Origin: SG-bin7 sp964498095
GTDB lineage: Bacteria; Bdellovibrionota; Bdellovibrionia; Bdellovibrionales; SG-bin7
Reading direction: 5' to 3'
NCBI GenBank assembly: GCA_964498095.1
Contig: CAZCFY010000008.1
Span: 62,001 to 126,000, forward strand
DNA length: 64,000 nucleotides
The notes under the pieces were generated by a model. The model saw nothing but the letters and a program-made list of their open reading frames with translations, searched no databases and was not told where the DNA came from. Positions 48,270 to 57,002 of the stretch are shown in pieces. Position 1 is the first letter of the stretch, and each line of letters opens with the position of its first letter. The position numbers were made by a program, and so were the translations under genes.

Positions 48270-49002
48270 TTCGGGCAATTCATGGCCCAATAAGCGGCGA
48301 TATCCGCGCATAGTCATTCCTCATGAAAAAGCCGATCTGCACACGATCATTGGTATCAACGCGCAAATTCCCTCCGGTGAAAAAGTTCCTGTTTTAGATT
48401 TAAGTTATAATGGCGCAGCGATCCTGCGTGTTAATGCTCCCGGAGTAGAAAAAATTGGACAGAGCTTGCCGCTCCAATTTGTTTTCGAAGGCCATCTCTT
48501 AAAACCCGTGACAACGGAAGTTGTGCGTACGTCTGACTCTGCTGTGGGTTTGCGTTTTGCCGAAATGTCGCCAGAGACACGGCTCGATTTTGATAAACTC
48601 ATGAGTGATAAAATGTTGGGAGTAAATACTCATCGCGTACGCACCGATCTTTTAAATTCACGTGACCGCCGTCACAACTTAAGTCACTGGTACCACGGCC
48701 CCAAAGACACCAATATTTATATTTGGCGAGACGGCGAAAAGCTTACAAAATTTATTATCGAAATCGATTATCAGATGATCGAGTATGAAAGTGAAGTTAT
48801 GGCTTTTGCGCAAACTTTGCCGGAAACTGAATTTTTCCGGGAAGGCTATTCTGGCTATGCCGACGTGCGCGCTTCATCCAACGTGAGTTTTTCGCAAGCC
48901 GATCTCGTCAAGCGCGCCATTAATATTTTAAGTCACATTCCTAAAAAAGGCGCTGTCATTGATTCGGTGATAGAAGTATTGATGAAGAGAGTGAGAAGCT
49001 AA
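48259..49002 (+). CDS. PilZ domain protein
   Basis: A 247-aa protein starting at TTG 48259 after AAGGAG, overlapping the upstream stop. The PilZ domain (residues 12-110) has the c-di-GMP motif RRYPRI at 13-18 and LDLSYNGAA at about 48, both in correct order. The second half is helical with unknown function. A c-di-GMP effector is therefore likely. Followed by the thioesterase with a TAATG overlap, so these four genes form an operon. Confidence 0.82.
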   Translation: MQDDSGNSWPNKRRYPRIVIPHEKADLHTIIGINAQIPSGEKVPVLDLSYNGAAILRVNAPGVEKIGQSLPLQFVFEGHLLKPVTTEVVRTSDSAVGLRFAEMSPETRLDFDKLMSDKMLGVNTHRVRTDLLNSRDRRHNLSHWYHGPKDTNIYIWRDGEKLTKFIIEIDYQMIEYESEVMAFAQTLPETEFFREGYSGYADVRASSNVSFSQADLVKRAINILSHIPKKGAVIDSVIEVLMKRVRS

Positions 49003-49427
49003 TGCGCTTAAAAGAATTTATCTATGAGCGCCCCGTGGCCTACTATGAAACCGACGCAATGGGAGTTGTGCATCACTCAAATTTCATAAGACTTTTTGAA
49101 GACGCGCGTGTGGCTTGGCTGCGTGAGCGTGGCCTTGATAAAGTTCACGCGCCTCACTCCGACGTAGTCTTTGCGGTTGTAGATGCCCAGTGCCAATATA
49201 TGAAGCCGCTAAAATTTGGCGATAGTGCGCAGGTGCGTGTGCAAGTGCAAGGCGAAGGTGCAAAAGTAAAATTTCGTTATGCCGTTTATCGCAATGAAGA
49301 AAAAGATCCCGCGTCAACGGGGTGTACTTTACATGTGGCCGTTGATAAAAATTTTCGTATTACCAAACCACCGGCAGCCTTGGTAAGCGTTTTGAAGGAG
49401 GAAGCATGGACAGAAATCTGGCCCTAG
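49002..49427 (+). CDS. Acyl-CoA thioesterase (YbgC-like hotdog)
   Basis: A 141-aa hotdog-fold thioesterase: YYETDAMGVVHHSNFIRLFEDAR holds the catalytic Asp and the conserved helix start, as in 4-hydroxybenzoyl-CoA thioesterase/YbgC. It overlaps the PilZ gene at the stop codon and glpX by 22 nt. Acts on short-chain or membrane acyl-CoA or ACP; YbgC links to the Tol-Pal system in other bacteria, not shown here. Confidence 0.87.
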   Translation: MRLKEFIYERPVAYYETDAMGVVHHSNFIRLFEDARVAWLRERGLDKVHAPHSDVVFAVVDAQCQYMKPLKFGDSAQVRVQVQGEGAKVKFRYAVYRNEEKDPASTGCTLHVAVDKNFRITKPPAALVSVLKEEAWTEIWP

Positions 49428-50368
49428 AATTCGTACGTATCACCGAGGCCGCAGCCCTAGCCTGTTCGCGGTGGATGGGCCGTGGAGATGAAAAAAAAGC
49501 CGACCAAGCCGCTGTCGATGCCATGAGAAAAGCGTTTGATACCGTTCGCATTGACGGGACTGTTGTCATCGGTGAAGGCGAACGCGACGAAGCTCCTATG
49601 TTATATATCGGCGAAAAAGTGGGACTAAAAGATGCCCGCGTTCCCGAGTGTGATATTGCTTTAGATCCGCTCGAGGGCACGACCATTTGCGCGCGCGGCA
49701 GTGTGGGGGCGATTTCCGTTATTGCCATTGCCGAAAAAGGAAATTTCCTGCATGCGCCTGATGTTTACATGGATAAAATTGCCGTTGGGCCCCGTTGCGT
49801 TGGTCACGTGAGTATTGATCAAACGCCCACCGAAAATATTAAAGCCGTAGCCAAAGCCCTCAATAAACATATTAGTGAGGTCACGGTTATAATTTTAGAC
49901 CGTCCCCGCCACGAAAATTTGATTAAAGAAGTCCGCGGCACGGGAGCAAGGATTCAGCTCATCGGTGACGGCGACGTCTCTGCAGCAGTAGCATGTAGCA
50001 TGGAAGACACCGGTATTGACATGCTCTTAGGTGTTGGTGGTGCGCCGGAAGGTGTAATTTCGGCGGCGGCACTTAAATGCCTGGGCGGCGACTTCCAGGG
50101 GCGGCTGGTTTTTCATAAGGAAGAACAAAAAGAGCGCGCGCGCCGCATGGGAGTTAGTGATTTAGCAAAAGCTTATCAACTTAACGATCTCGCGGCGGGA
50201 CAGGTTATGTTTTGCGCCACCGGCGTAACAGATGGGCCGCTTTTAAAGGGCGTTAAATTTTTAAGTAACGGTAAAGTAACTACGCATTCCGTAGTCATGC
50301 GTTCGCGTACGGGTACGATTCGCAATATCGAAGCCGTGCACAATCCCGATAAAATTAAAATGGTATAA
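49406..50368 (+). CDS. glpX: Fructose-1,6-bisphosphatase class II
   Basis: A 320-aa GlpX enzyme, length typical. The metal and substrate motifs are clear: VVIGEGERDEAPMLY near residue 52, DPLEGTT near 87, GDGDVSAAV near 190 and GGAPEGVISAAALKCLGG near 210. It converts fructose-1,6-bisphosphate to fructose-6-phosphate in gluconeogenesis. It overlaps the thioesterase by 22 nt with GGAGG before ATG 49406. Confidence 0.95.
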   Translation: MDRNLALEFVRITEAAALACSRWMGRGDEKKADQAAVDAMRKAFDTVRIDGTVVIGEGERDEAPMLYIGEKVGLKDARVPECDIALDPLEGTTICARGSVGAISVIAIAEKGNFLHAPDVYMDKIAVGPRCVGHVSIDQTPTENIKAVAKALNKHISEVTVIILDRPRHENLIKEVRGTGARIQLIGDGDVSAAVACSMEDTGIDMLLGVGGAPEGVISAAALKCLGGDFQGRLVFHKEEQKERARRMGVSDLAKAYQLNDLAAGQVMFCATGVTDGPLLKGVKFLSNGKVTTHSVVMRSRTGTIRNIEAVHNPDKIKMV

Positions 50369-50379
50369 GGAGAGATTTC

Positions 50380-50811
50380 ATGGCAACGGCACAAACATCG
50401 GCAGTTTTTAATTGTACCCCCGAGGAGTTTTATAAGATCGTCTCCGATTACCAAAAATATCCGGAGTTTTTAAAAGAAGTCACCGCTTGCCAGGTCTTGC
50501 GCGAAGAAAACGGCAAAAAGCTCGTCGAGTTTAGCTTATCTTTGATGAAGACTTTTTCCTACACTCTGTGGATGAAGGAAGAGCCAAATAAGAAAGTTTC
50601 CTGGGAATTCGGCTCGGGAGATATTTTTAAATTTAATTCGGGTTCTTGGACTATAGAGGATGAAGGGGGTAAGGCCCGCGCGACTTATCATTTAGAAGTC
50701 GAGTTCACACTCTTTGTACCGAAGTTTATTGCCAACGGCCTTGTTAGCGTAAATCTGCCCAATATGATTAGTAGTTATCACAAACGCGTAAGTGACCTTT
50801 ATAAAAAGTAG
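50380..50811 (+). CDS. SRPBCC family protein (COQ10/RatA-like)
   Basis: A 143-aa protein of the START-like SRPBCC fold: EEFYKIVSDYQKYPEFLKEVTACQV is the usual opening of the COQ10/RatA group and FKFNSGSWTIEDEG the middle strand. It binds a hydrophobic ligand such as ubiquinone or lipid. GGAGAG precedes ATG 50380, 11 bp after glpX. Confidence 0.82.
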   Translation: MATAQTSAVFNCTPEEFYKIVSDYQKYPEFLKEVTACQVLREENGKKLVEFSLSLMKTFSYTLWMKEEPNKKVSWEFGSGDIFKFNSGSWTIEDEGGKARATYHLEVEFTLFVPKFIANGLVSVNLPNMISSYHKRVSDLYKK

Positions 50812-50822
50812 GATAAGTAGTT

Positions 50823-51167
50823 ATGAGTGATGAAAAAGACAATAAAGATAATAATGAGAGCGCTGAAGGTATTGGTGTCGGCGAAGGTTTAAAAAAATTA
50901 TTTGCCGCAGGACTTAGTGCGGCCTTTATGACGGAAGAAAGTATTCGCAGCTATTTGTCTGACATAAAATTACCCAAAGAAGTTTTGTCGTTAATGATCT
51001 CAGGAGCTTCGAAATCCAAAGATGAATTTATGAATCGCGTATCTAGCGAAGTCGTTAAAATTTTATCTAAAATTGATTTCGTTAAAGAAGCTTCGCGCTT
51101 TGTCGAAGAACACAAATTTCGCGTCAGTGCCGAAATCGAAGTGGTGAAAAAGAAAGAAGACGCCTAG
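50823..51167 (+). CDS. Small charged protein, unknown
   Basis: A 114-aa protein with acidic N-terminus (MSDEKDNKDNNESAEG), a short helix EGLKKLFAAGLSAAFM and a charged helical C-terminal half. Similar small proteins in Deltaproteobacteria and Bdellovibrio (phasin-like or polyhydroxyalkanoate-granule-like) exist, so a phasin-like role is a guess. Last of the operon; it converges with the exported gene at 51164 by 4 nt. Confidence 0.62.
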   Translation: MSDEKDNKDNNESAEGIGVGEGLKKLFAAGLSAAFMTEESIRSYLSDIKLPKEVLSLMISGASKSKDEFMNRVSSEVVKILSKIDFVKEASRFVEEHKFRVSAEIEVVKKKEDA

Positions 51168-52024
51168 TACCGCGAATAACCCTCAAACTCAAAACGGTAG
51201 GGCGTTGGCGCATCACCAGGAAGTGGCGCTTCGTTGGAGTATTGGTTTTTGTCAAAGATGGTATGCGTGGGTATCATTTCATTGGGCTGGCCTAGAGCCT
51301 CTGGCAAACCAATTCGATTTTCATTTACGTTTGTCGTGTCGGGCGCAAAATCAGGTATGACGCCACCCATTTTTTTAACTTGTTCTTCCCACGCTTCGCC
51401 GATGCGATCGGCGGGCAGGGGATTGGCGGTTTGCACCTGGCTCCCGTTTAAATAATTTCCGTCGCGTAAAAATGAAAATGGAGATTTTGGTTCGGTAATT
51501 GACGAATAAGCAATATAGCTTTCGACAAAGCCAACGATATCTTCATGAGGATTATGTATTTCGCGAATGGCGACACTTAAATGAATCATAAACTTCCAGA
51601 CCGGGAGTTCTTCGCCGTGGGTATTACCTAGGGTCGTTAATTCGGTGTAAGCCATATCCAGAAGTTGCTGGGCAAAAAAGGTTTTTGGATTTTGTCCGTT
51701 AGTATATTTACTGTCGACCTGAAATATGAGTCTATCGGTAAAATAGATGCGCTGTTTTATTTCGTGATGTTTACGGTGGAGCTCTTCTATTTGCTGTAAA
51801 GAAATATTGAGATTGTTTTGCGCCTGCTTTTCGCCTTTGGCCGTAATGTGCACCGTTTGCGTCGACAGAATCTGCGCGATCATGAGTTTATTTACTTCAC
51901 TCAGATTTAAATTATAGCTTTCTTGAACGATTTTTAGTTTGCGTAACAAGTCGCTGCGCTGGTCTGCTTGGGCCACCGCCGTAAAAAGTAAAACTGAAAA
52001 TATTATTTTAAAGCGAAGTAACAT
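51164..52024 (-). CDS. Exported helical protein, unknown
   Basis: A 286-aa exported protein (signal residues 1-20, ends AQA). Mostly helical with EKQAQNNLNISLQQIEELHRKHHEIKQRI. Pro/Asn-rich C-terminus. No family recognised. It overlaps its upstream neighbour by 17 nt, which suggests coupling. Confidence 0.6.
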   Translation of the reverse strand: MLLRFKIIFSVLLFTAVAQADQRSDLLRKLKIVQESYNLNLSEVNKLMIAQILSTQTVHITAKGEKQAQNNLNISLQQIEELHRKHHEIKQRIYFTDRLIFQVDSKYTNGQNPKTFFAQQLLDMAYTELTTLGNTHGEELPVWKFMIHLSVAIREIHNPHEDIVGFVESYIAYSSITEPKSPFSFLRDGNYLNGSQVQTANPLPADRIGEAWEEQVKKMGGVIPDFAPDTTNVNENRIGLPEALGQPNEMIPTHTIFDKNQYSNEAPLPGDAPTPYRFEFEGYSRY

Positions 52025-52706
52025 TGCGTTCTACCTTTTGCCGCCATTGAAATTGCAGTTCCGCTGCTTGTCTAACCGCCGCTTCGACATGCATATTGTT
52101 AATCGGCAAATTTAATTGGGGAGTCGGCTCTTGACTGACTGCCATGTTGTTAATGATTTGCGCTAAATAGGGTTTCACTCTTTTCATGGGCGAAAAGGGC
52201 GTTGACTCAATAAACGACCCGTGAAAGCGGTCATTGCGAGTACTCACCAGTTCTATAAAAGCTTGCGTTGCGGCCTCAAACTTTAAAGCCTGAATTTGTG
52301 TGTGCAGAAGACGCGTGCCGTTCTCGATTTGGTGGCGGCGCAGTAAATAGTCTAAGCGAGAGTAATTAAATTCTAAAGTTTGCGCGAGGTTTTGTAACCA
52401 TTCTTTGGGGCGGCTTAAGCGTTCACTATTGGTGTTGGAATCGTTGATTTGCGCTAATATAAAATCGCATTCATTTTGTAACTTCGCCGGGAACTGATCT
52501 TCTAAAGGTTTAATCTCGGTCTTAATTAATTGTACTAAGATATTAAAATCATGCGCGGAAAGTGTATCGTTATTGGCAGCAATGAGTTTTGTGGCATCAG
52601 CATAGAAGCGCGCCAGACCCACTGCTTTAGCTAACCTTACGTCGGTGTGTGCTTGGGCAGATAGGCTTAGTAAGCTCATTAACAGTAGAACCAGGTTTGA
52701 TTTCAT
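52008..52706 (-). CDS. Exported helical protein, unknown
   Basis: A 232-aa exported protein with signal peptide (residues 1-19, ends AQA-H). All-helical, including LNFNYSRLDYLLRRHQIENG-like segments. Paired with the next gene on the strand; the two probably form a periplasmic pair. No family recognised. Confidence 0.6.
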   Translation of the reverse strand: MKSNLVLLLMSLLSLSAQAHTDVRLAKAVGLARFYADATKLIAANNDTLSAHDFNILVQLIKTEIKPLEDQFPAKLQNECDFILAQINDSNTNSERLSRPKEWLQNLAQTLEFNYSRLDYLLRRHQIENGTRLLHTQIQALKFEAATQAFIELVSTRNDRFHGSFIESTPFSPMKRVKPYLAQIINNMAVSQEPTPQLNLPINNMHVEAAVRQAAELQFQWRQKVERNVTSL

Positions 52707-52758
52707 CCTTTACCTCAATCCTATAAAGAGCACAGGCTATGCCAAAAAAGTTGTGGTA

Positions 52759-52775
52759 ACGTATTGAAAATACGT
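52759..52775. promoter_or_regulatory. ACGTATT hairpin before response-like gene
   Basis: ACGTATT-GAA-AATACGT is a perfect 7-bp inverted repeat with a 3-nt loop in the divergent gap between 52706 and 52872. It could be an operator for either gene or a small hairpin. Confidence 0.4.
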
Positions 52776-52871
52776 AGGTTTCCTCAGCTTTATGGGGGCT
52801 CTGAATAAATCGCCAATTCCGGGTTCACAGCTGTCTGGAGTTTAGACGCTTTAAAACCGATAAGAATTCAC

Positions 52872-54113
52872 ATGGGAAAGCCGATCCATATACTTATAAT
52901 TGCTCAAGATATCGCGACTTACCGGGCCTTCGCGCAGGAAATTAGCGAGCGCGGTTGGCAGGTAGGAGTTGTCGGGTCATTTGGTGAGGCGTTAACCTAT
53001 TTAGCGACGGATTGTCCGCGCGTGGTGATGATTAGTTATAACCACGAAGACATAAATTTAAAAAATTCCCCCAAAATTTTGGAGCGGCGGTTTGGTGTTC
53101 AGTGCGTGGCATTTTGCGAGCGCCGGGCGAAAAATACCGCTAAACTTTTGCTGCAGTCGGGACTAAAAAATTTATTGTTTCCGCCAATTACGGCTGACGC
53201 TATTTTTGATAAAGTCTCGCGTATGTTGCGAGATAAAGATGACCGGCCAAAATCTCGCAAACAAAATAAAAATGATTCCACCGGGCTTAATCGTCCACTT
53301 TTTGAAGATGACAGCGCTGGACCCAAAGCGAAATCCGGCGCGCTCTTTGAGGTGCCGCCGCCGCAAATAAACATTCACGATTTGAATCAAGAGCCTCCGC
53401 TGTCCATGGTTGGCGAGTTGAGCGGCGACAAGAAGACTTGGTACGAAGCGGTTGTGGTGCCGAGTCTCGAAAAAGTCAGCGAGTCCTTTGTTGTTGATCC
53501 TGCCGTTGATCTAACGCTGGATAATTGTTTTGCGGGCTTACCCATTCGCTGCGATAAATTTAACGGAATTTTGTGGTTGCTAGCGCCAGTACGTCCTGAG
53601 TCCATCGGTAGTTTTTTGGATAAATTAGCAAGTGAATTAAAAAGGCGCATGTCGACTCTAGGGCAAAAATTTTCTTGCGGAGCCCCGATCAAATTTTTCT
53701 TGCGTAAAGATGAGCGATTTTTACTGTTAAGCAAGACACAAAATAAATTAAATTGGGAACTAAGTAATATTGAATGGCAATCGGGACTTGTGCCTTCGGA
53801 CATAATGGAACCCAAAACGCAAAGTTCCAAGGATCAAAAGATTATTACCATCGAGACGTGCGATATTGATTTACAAACTGACGTCACCTTTAATCTGTAT
53901 ATTCACCTTCCAAAAAACAAAAAGTTTTATCTTTTCGTGCGTAAGGGAAGGACCATTACCGAAAAACGCCTAGAGCGTTTAAATGCGACCGAACATGAGC
54001 TGTTCATTCAACGCCAAGATTTAGAAATGTTTCGCTCGTATGTTTTTAAAAATCGGCTCCTCCGACAACTCGCCAATGAAATTGGCAAAAAGGTTCCAGG
54101 TTCTTTTTGGTAA
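52872..54113 (+). CDS. Pseudo-receiver protein with C-terminal unknown region
   Basis: A 413-aa cytoplasmic protein. Residues 1-120 have the receiver fold pattern (HILIIAQDIATYRAFAQEI, VVMISYNHE, LLFPPITADAIFDKV) but the phosphoacceptor Asp is replaced: the strand ends ISYN. A charged, Ser-rich linker follows (residues 125-165), then an unassigned domain of about 240 residues. It would therefore act as a non-phosphorylated regulator or scaffold. No HTH is visible. Confidence 0.65.
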   Translation: MGKPIHILIIAQDIATYRAFAQEISERGWQVGVVGSFGEALTYLATDCPRVVMISYNHEDINLKNSPKILERRFGVQCVAFCERRAKNTAKLLLQSGLKNLLFPPITADAIFDKVSRMLRDKDDRPKSRKQNKNDSTGLNRPLFEDDSAGPKAKSGALFEVPPPQINIHDLNQEPPLSMVGELSGDKKTWYEAVVVPSLEKVSESFVVDPAVDLTLDNCFAGLPIRCDKFNGILWLLAPVRPESIGSFLDKLASELKRRMSTLGQKFSCGAPIKFFLRKDERFLLLSKTQNKLNWELSNIEWQSGLVPSDIMEPKTQSSKDQKIITIETCDIDLQTDVTFNLYIHLPKNKKFYLFVRKGRTITEKRLERLNATEHELFIQRQDLEMFRSYVFKNRLLRQLANEIGKKVPGSFW

Positions 54114-54132
54114 CTAGGGTGCGTCAAAATAG

Positions 54133-54966
54133 TCAGTAAAACCCCGCAGGTCGCGAAAAAACCCCGGCAGGTAACTCGATGCGAATGCAGGCAAGACAGA
54201 AAAATTCACCCTGGTAGTTGGGGGCATTGGCAGATATTCCTTTGTAAAGAGAGTCACCGATTATCGGGGAGCCTTCAAACGCCAACTGAGCACGGATTTG
54301 GTGACTTCGGCCAGTGATCAGTTCAATTTCGCTGGTATAGCTTCCGCCGTTGGAGTCGTCTAGCGTGGCCCGCTCCCAAACGTTACTTGTTACAACAAGT
54401 TCACACTTCTTCCAATTTGGCTGTTCTTCGCGCGAAAGAATTTTAGGCGCTCGTGCTGACGGCATCATGTAATGAACGTGTCTACCGACGTTTACGGGGT
54501 TTTCTGTTTGGGCGACATAGAATTTTTTAATTTCTTTGCGCATAAAGGCCTCATTAATTTTCGCTTGGGTCGGTAAATTTTTAGCCAAAATTAAAACGCC
54601 CTGCGTACCAATGTCTAAACGATGGGTATGAAAAAGTTCTTGGCCCTTAAATTTTCGCATCGCTACAAGCACATTCTCAAGTGCATTATCAAGTGTCGGA
54701 TGCACGGGGATGCCATACGGCTTATCGATGATCATGAGATCACGGTCTTCGTAAATCGTAAGTTGGTTCCAGTCTATTTTGCCAACAGGATAGCGCTTAG
54801 GCTGAGTATGGACGCGAAGGTAATCGCCTTCTTTAAGTTTTAAATTTTGATTCGCCCGCGTGTGGTTAATATACACAGATCCAAGATCTATCAGGTTTTG
54901 GCTGGCTAAAGACAAAAGCTCACTAGGTTTATCAATTAAATAGTGTTCAATCCCAGGCATTAACAC
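54133..54966 (-). CDS. RluA-family pseudouridine synthase
   Basis: A 277-aa enzyme: S4-like N-terminus, KPYGIPVHP loop near residue 84 and HTHRLDIGTQGVLILAK with the catalytic Asp of motif II. GRSHQIRAQLA is the third family motif. It modifies a uridine in rRNA or tRNA; the exact RluA/RluC/RluD class is not clear. Converges with the pseudo-receiver gene with 19 bp between. Confidence 0.92.
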   Translation of the reverse strand: MLMPGIEHYLIDKPSELLSLASQNLIDLGSVYINHTRANQNLKLKEGDYLRVHTQPKRYPVGKIDWNQLTIYEDRDLMIIDKPYGIPVHPTLDNALENVLVAMRKFKGQELFHTHRLDIGTQGVLILAKNLPTQAKINEAFMRKEIKKFYVAQTENPVNVGRHVHYMMPSARAPKILSREEQPNWKKCELVVTSNVWERATLDDSNGGSYTSEIELITGRSHQIRAQLAFEGSPIIGDSLYKGISANAPNYQGEFFCLACIRIELPAGVFSRPAGFY

Positions 54967-55180
54967 CGCTTAGCAGGAAGGGCGCCGACGCTCAATGGTT
55001 TATTCGTGGCTAATGCGGATGAGTGGCCGACTTTTTCTTTATGGCCCGTTTACATCACTTCCGGCACCAAACGAAAAAATCAATTATCAATACCGAGAAC
55101 TGCAATTGCGCGTTTCAAGAAAAAGACAGGTCCTTTAGGAAGGTTAACGCAAGTGCGCTACCAAAAAGAACCTGGAACCT

Positions 55181-55645
55181 TTATGCGGCTTCGTCTTCTG
55201 ATAAGGCGAGGTCGGGAGCGAACCTTTCTAAACGGATCTTGCCGGAGTCGATAAGCTGTCTGACCTTTTCGATGACTTTGATGGAAGCGGCGTGAACTTC
55301 GTTAGGATTGGGAGTTAGGATGGTGAAGAATTCCTCGATTTCGCGCTTTTTCAAATGAGGTAACGTAGCGATGGCCTTTTCTAAACCCGGTTGGCCCACT
55401 TTTTTTAAGGCGATGGCCAACGTGCGCGGCGGGATTTCGCTGGCAAACTCACCAACGACTTCCACGGGCCATGAAAACATTAGGTCCATCGTTAGCATTT
55501 TTTTAGAAATTGTCATTGCCCAGCTGGGGTCTTCTTTTTTTACTATATCCATGAATTGAGTCTGCTTGCTGGAGGTACACGTTTCGATAAGTTGAAGTAA
55601 TTGGCGAAAGCCACCTTTTTTGCGATAGCGGTCAAGCATACCCAT
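55181..55645 (-). CDS. FliG-like domain protein
   Basis: A 154-aa helical protein with RYRKKGGFRQLLQLIETCTSS, WAMTISKKMLTMDLMFSW and the LPHLKKREIEEFF stretch found in FliG motor-switch middle/C-terminal domains. It is far shorter than FliG (about 330 aa) and has no flagellar neighbours, so it is a FliG-like paralogue. In Bdellovibrio-type genomes such paralogues are known. ATG 55645 may be preceded by an in-frame alternative. Confidence 0.68.
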   Translation of the reverse strand: MGMLDRYRKKGGFRQLLQLIETCTSSKQTQFMDIVKKEDPSWAMTISKKMLTMDLMFSWPVEVVGEFASEIPPRTLAIALKKVGQPGLEKAIATLPHLKKREIEEFFTILTPNPNEVHAASIKVIEKVRQLIDSGKIRLERFAPDLALSEDEAA

Positions 55646-55706
55646 GTTTTGACTCCTTTTGAGACTATTAGGCGATATCTATTAATCGGAGTCAGTGCCA
55701 GTGGTC

Positions 55707-57002
55707 TTAAGAGCTAGATTGAGAAAGTATATGCTTCACAATGATATCGTGGTTTAACCAGAGCGAAGATTTAGACATTAGGAACGAATCATGAAATATA
55801 AGTTGGCCCGTTCCCTTAAGAATTTCTTCACTAAGAACAAAGGTAACCAGATTTTTCTCGTCTTGGTGCATTTCGATAATGCGGTTTGAGCAATCCACCA
55901 GTTTCTGCATTTGACTGAGGTTATTATGTTGCGGAAATTTGTCAAAAATATTGAAGTCCCTTTTTATTTCCGCATCGCTATAAAACTCGCGCGCGACAGT
56001 CAGTAAATCATCAATGGATTTGCCCGGCTTTAAGAGTGCTTGGCACTTAGCAAACAGATCCTTGGTATATTTTTTGTCGGCCCCTAACTTTTTATAGGAA
56101 GATAACAGCGGATAGAGCGGAACCTCTACGCCTTGGAAAATTGAGCTTGAGTTGGTTAAGATTTCAGGAGAGTTGTAGACGCAGGTTTTAATTCCCGATT
56201 TATGAAAACCCCAGCTATGATTCTCTAACCGAATTTTTGCCCAACCCTGAATATAAGGCGCGTAACTTTGCCAAAAATATTCCGCTCCCGTCGTGATCTC
56301 GGTGCCGTGGTAACCATAGGCCGAAAAACGCAGCGAATTTGTTTTTGCAAGCGTTGCCGATTCTTCCACTAAAACTTTAAATGTATCCGCAGTAACGGCA
56401 TTAAAACTCTTATCGCAGAGCCGGCCTAAGTCGGAGTTCCAAAAACTTTCTGACGGTATAAATTTATCACCTTTGGGTTTTACGACGCGGTTTAGGGCCG
56501 CCATAAAAATCTTGGCTCTGGGGACACCACCTGCCATTAGGTGCGCGATAAAAACATTTTTGCCCGGCTCAATGCGCGCTTGGAGTTCGCGGTAAAACTC
56601 TTTTACGTATTTCGTAAAACGTTCCGCACCCACTTTTTCTGATTCTTCTATCTGGACCCAATTAAGCTTGGCGTTTTGCCACTCATCCATTCTAATGTCT
56701 TTAACGAGGTCACAGGGGGTGAGTCCTTGCGTGGATTTTTCCAAATCAAAACCAGCCTCTAACGGAACATTGATTAACTCCGTTGGCATTTTAGCAAGTT
56801 CATCGCCGTTTAACTTTCGCAGGGCTCCGGCCTCGCGGCGACCGACGGTCGTGTAAATAACTTTTAGCCCATATTTCTCGGCTTCCTGAATTAGCCCATT
56901 GACGTAGCCTCGTCCGAAAACTTCACCAAAGATCACCAGATAATCGCCAGGGTTATAGAGTGCTTTTATGGGGGAATCGCGTAATGGGAAGTAATTCTTC
57001 AT
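55707..57002 (-). CDS. Uncharacterised protein with Rossmann-like opening
   Basis: A 431-aa cytoplasmic protein. GDYLVIFGEVFGRGYVNGLIQ near residues 18-38 reads like a nucleotide-binding beta-alpha turn, and TTVGRREAGAL follows. The remainder has no motif I know. Its start overlaps the TolC gene by 4 nt (ATGA), so it is the fourth gene of the efflux operon. Role in the operon unknown. Confidence 0.55.
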   Translation of the reverse strand: MKNYFPLRDSPIKALYNPGDYLVIFGEVFGRGYVNGLIQEAEKYGLKVIYTTVGRREAGALRKLNGDELAKMPTELINVPLEAGFDLEKSTQGLTPCDLVKDIRMDEWQNAKLNWVQIEESEKVGAERFTKYVKEFYRELQARIEPGKNVFIAHLMAGGVPRAKIFMAALNRVVKPKGDKFIPSESFWNSDLGRLCDKSFNAVTADTFKVLVEESATLAKTNSLRFSAYGYHGTEITTGAEYFWQSYAPYIQGWAKIRLENHSWGFHKSGIKTCVYNSPEILTNSSSIFQGVEVPLYPLLSSYKKLGADKKYTKDLFAKCQALLKPGKSIDDLLTVAREFYSDAEIKRDFNIFDKFPQHNNLSQMQKLVDCSNRIIEMHQDEKNLVTFVLSEEILKGTGQLIFHDSFLMSKSSLWLNHDIIVKHILSQSSS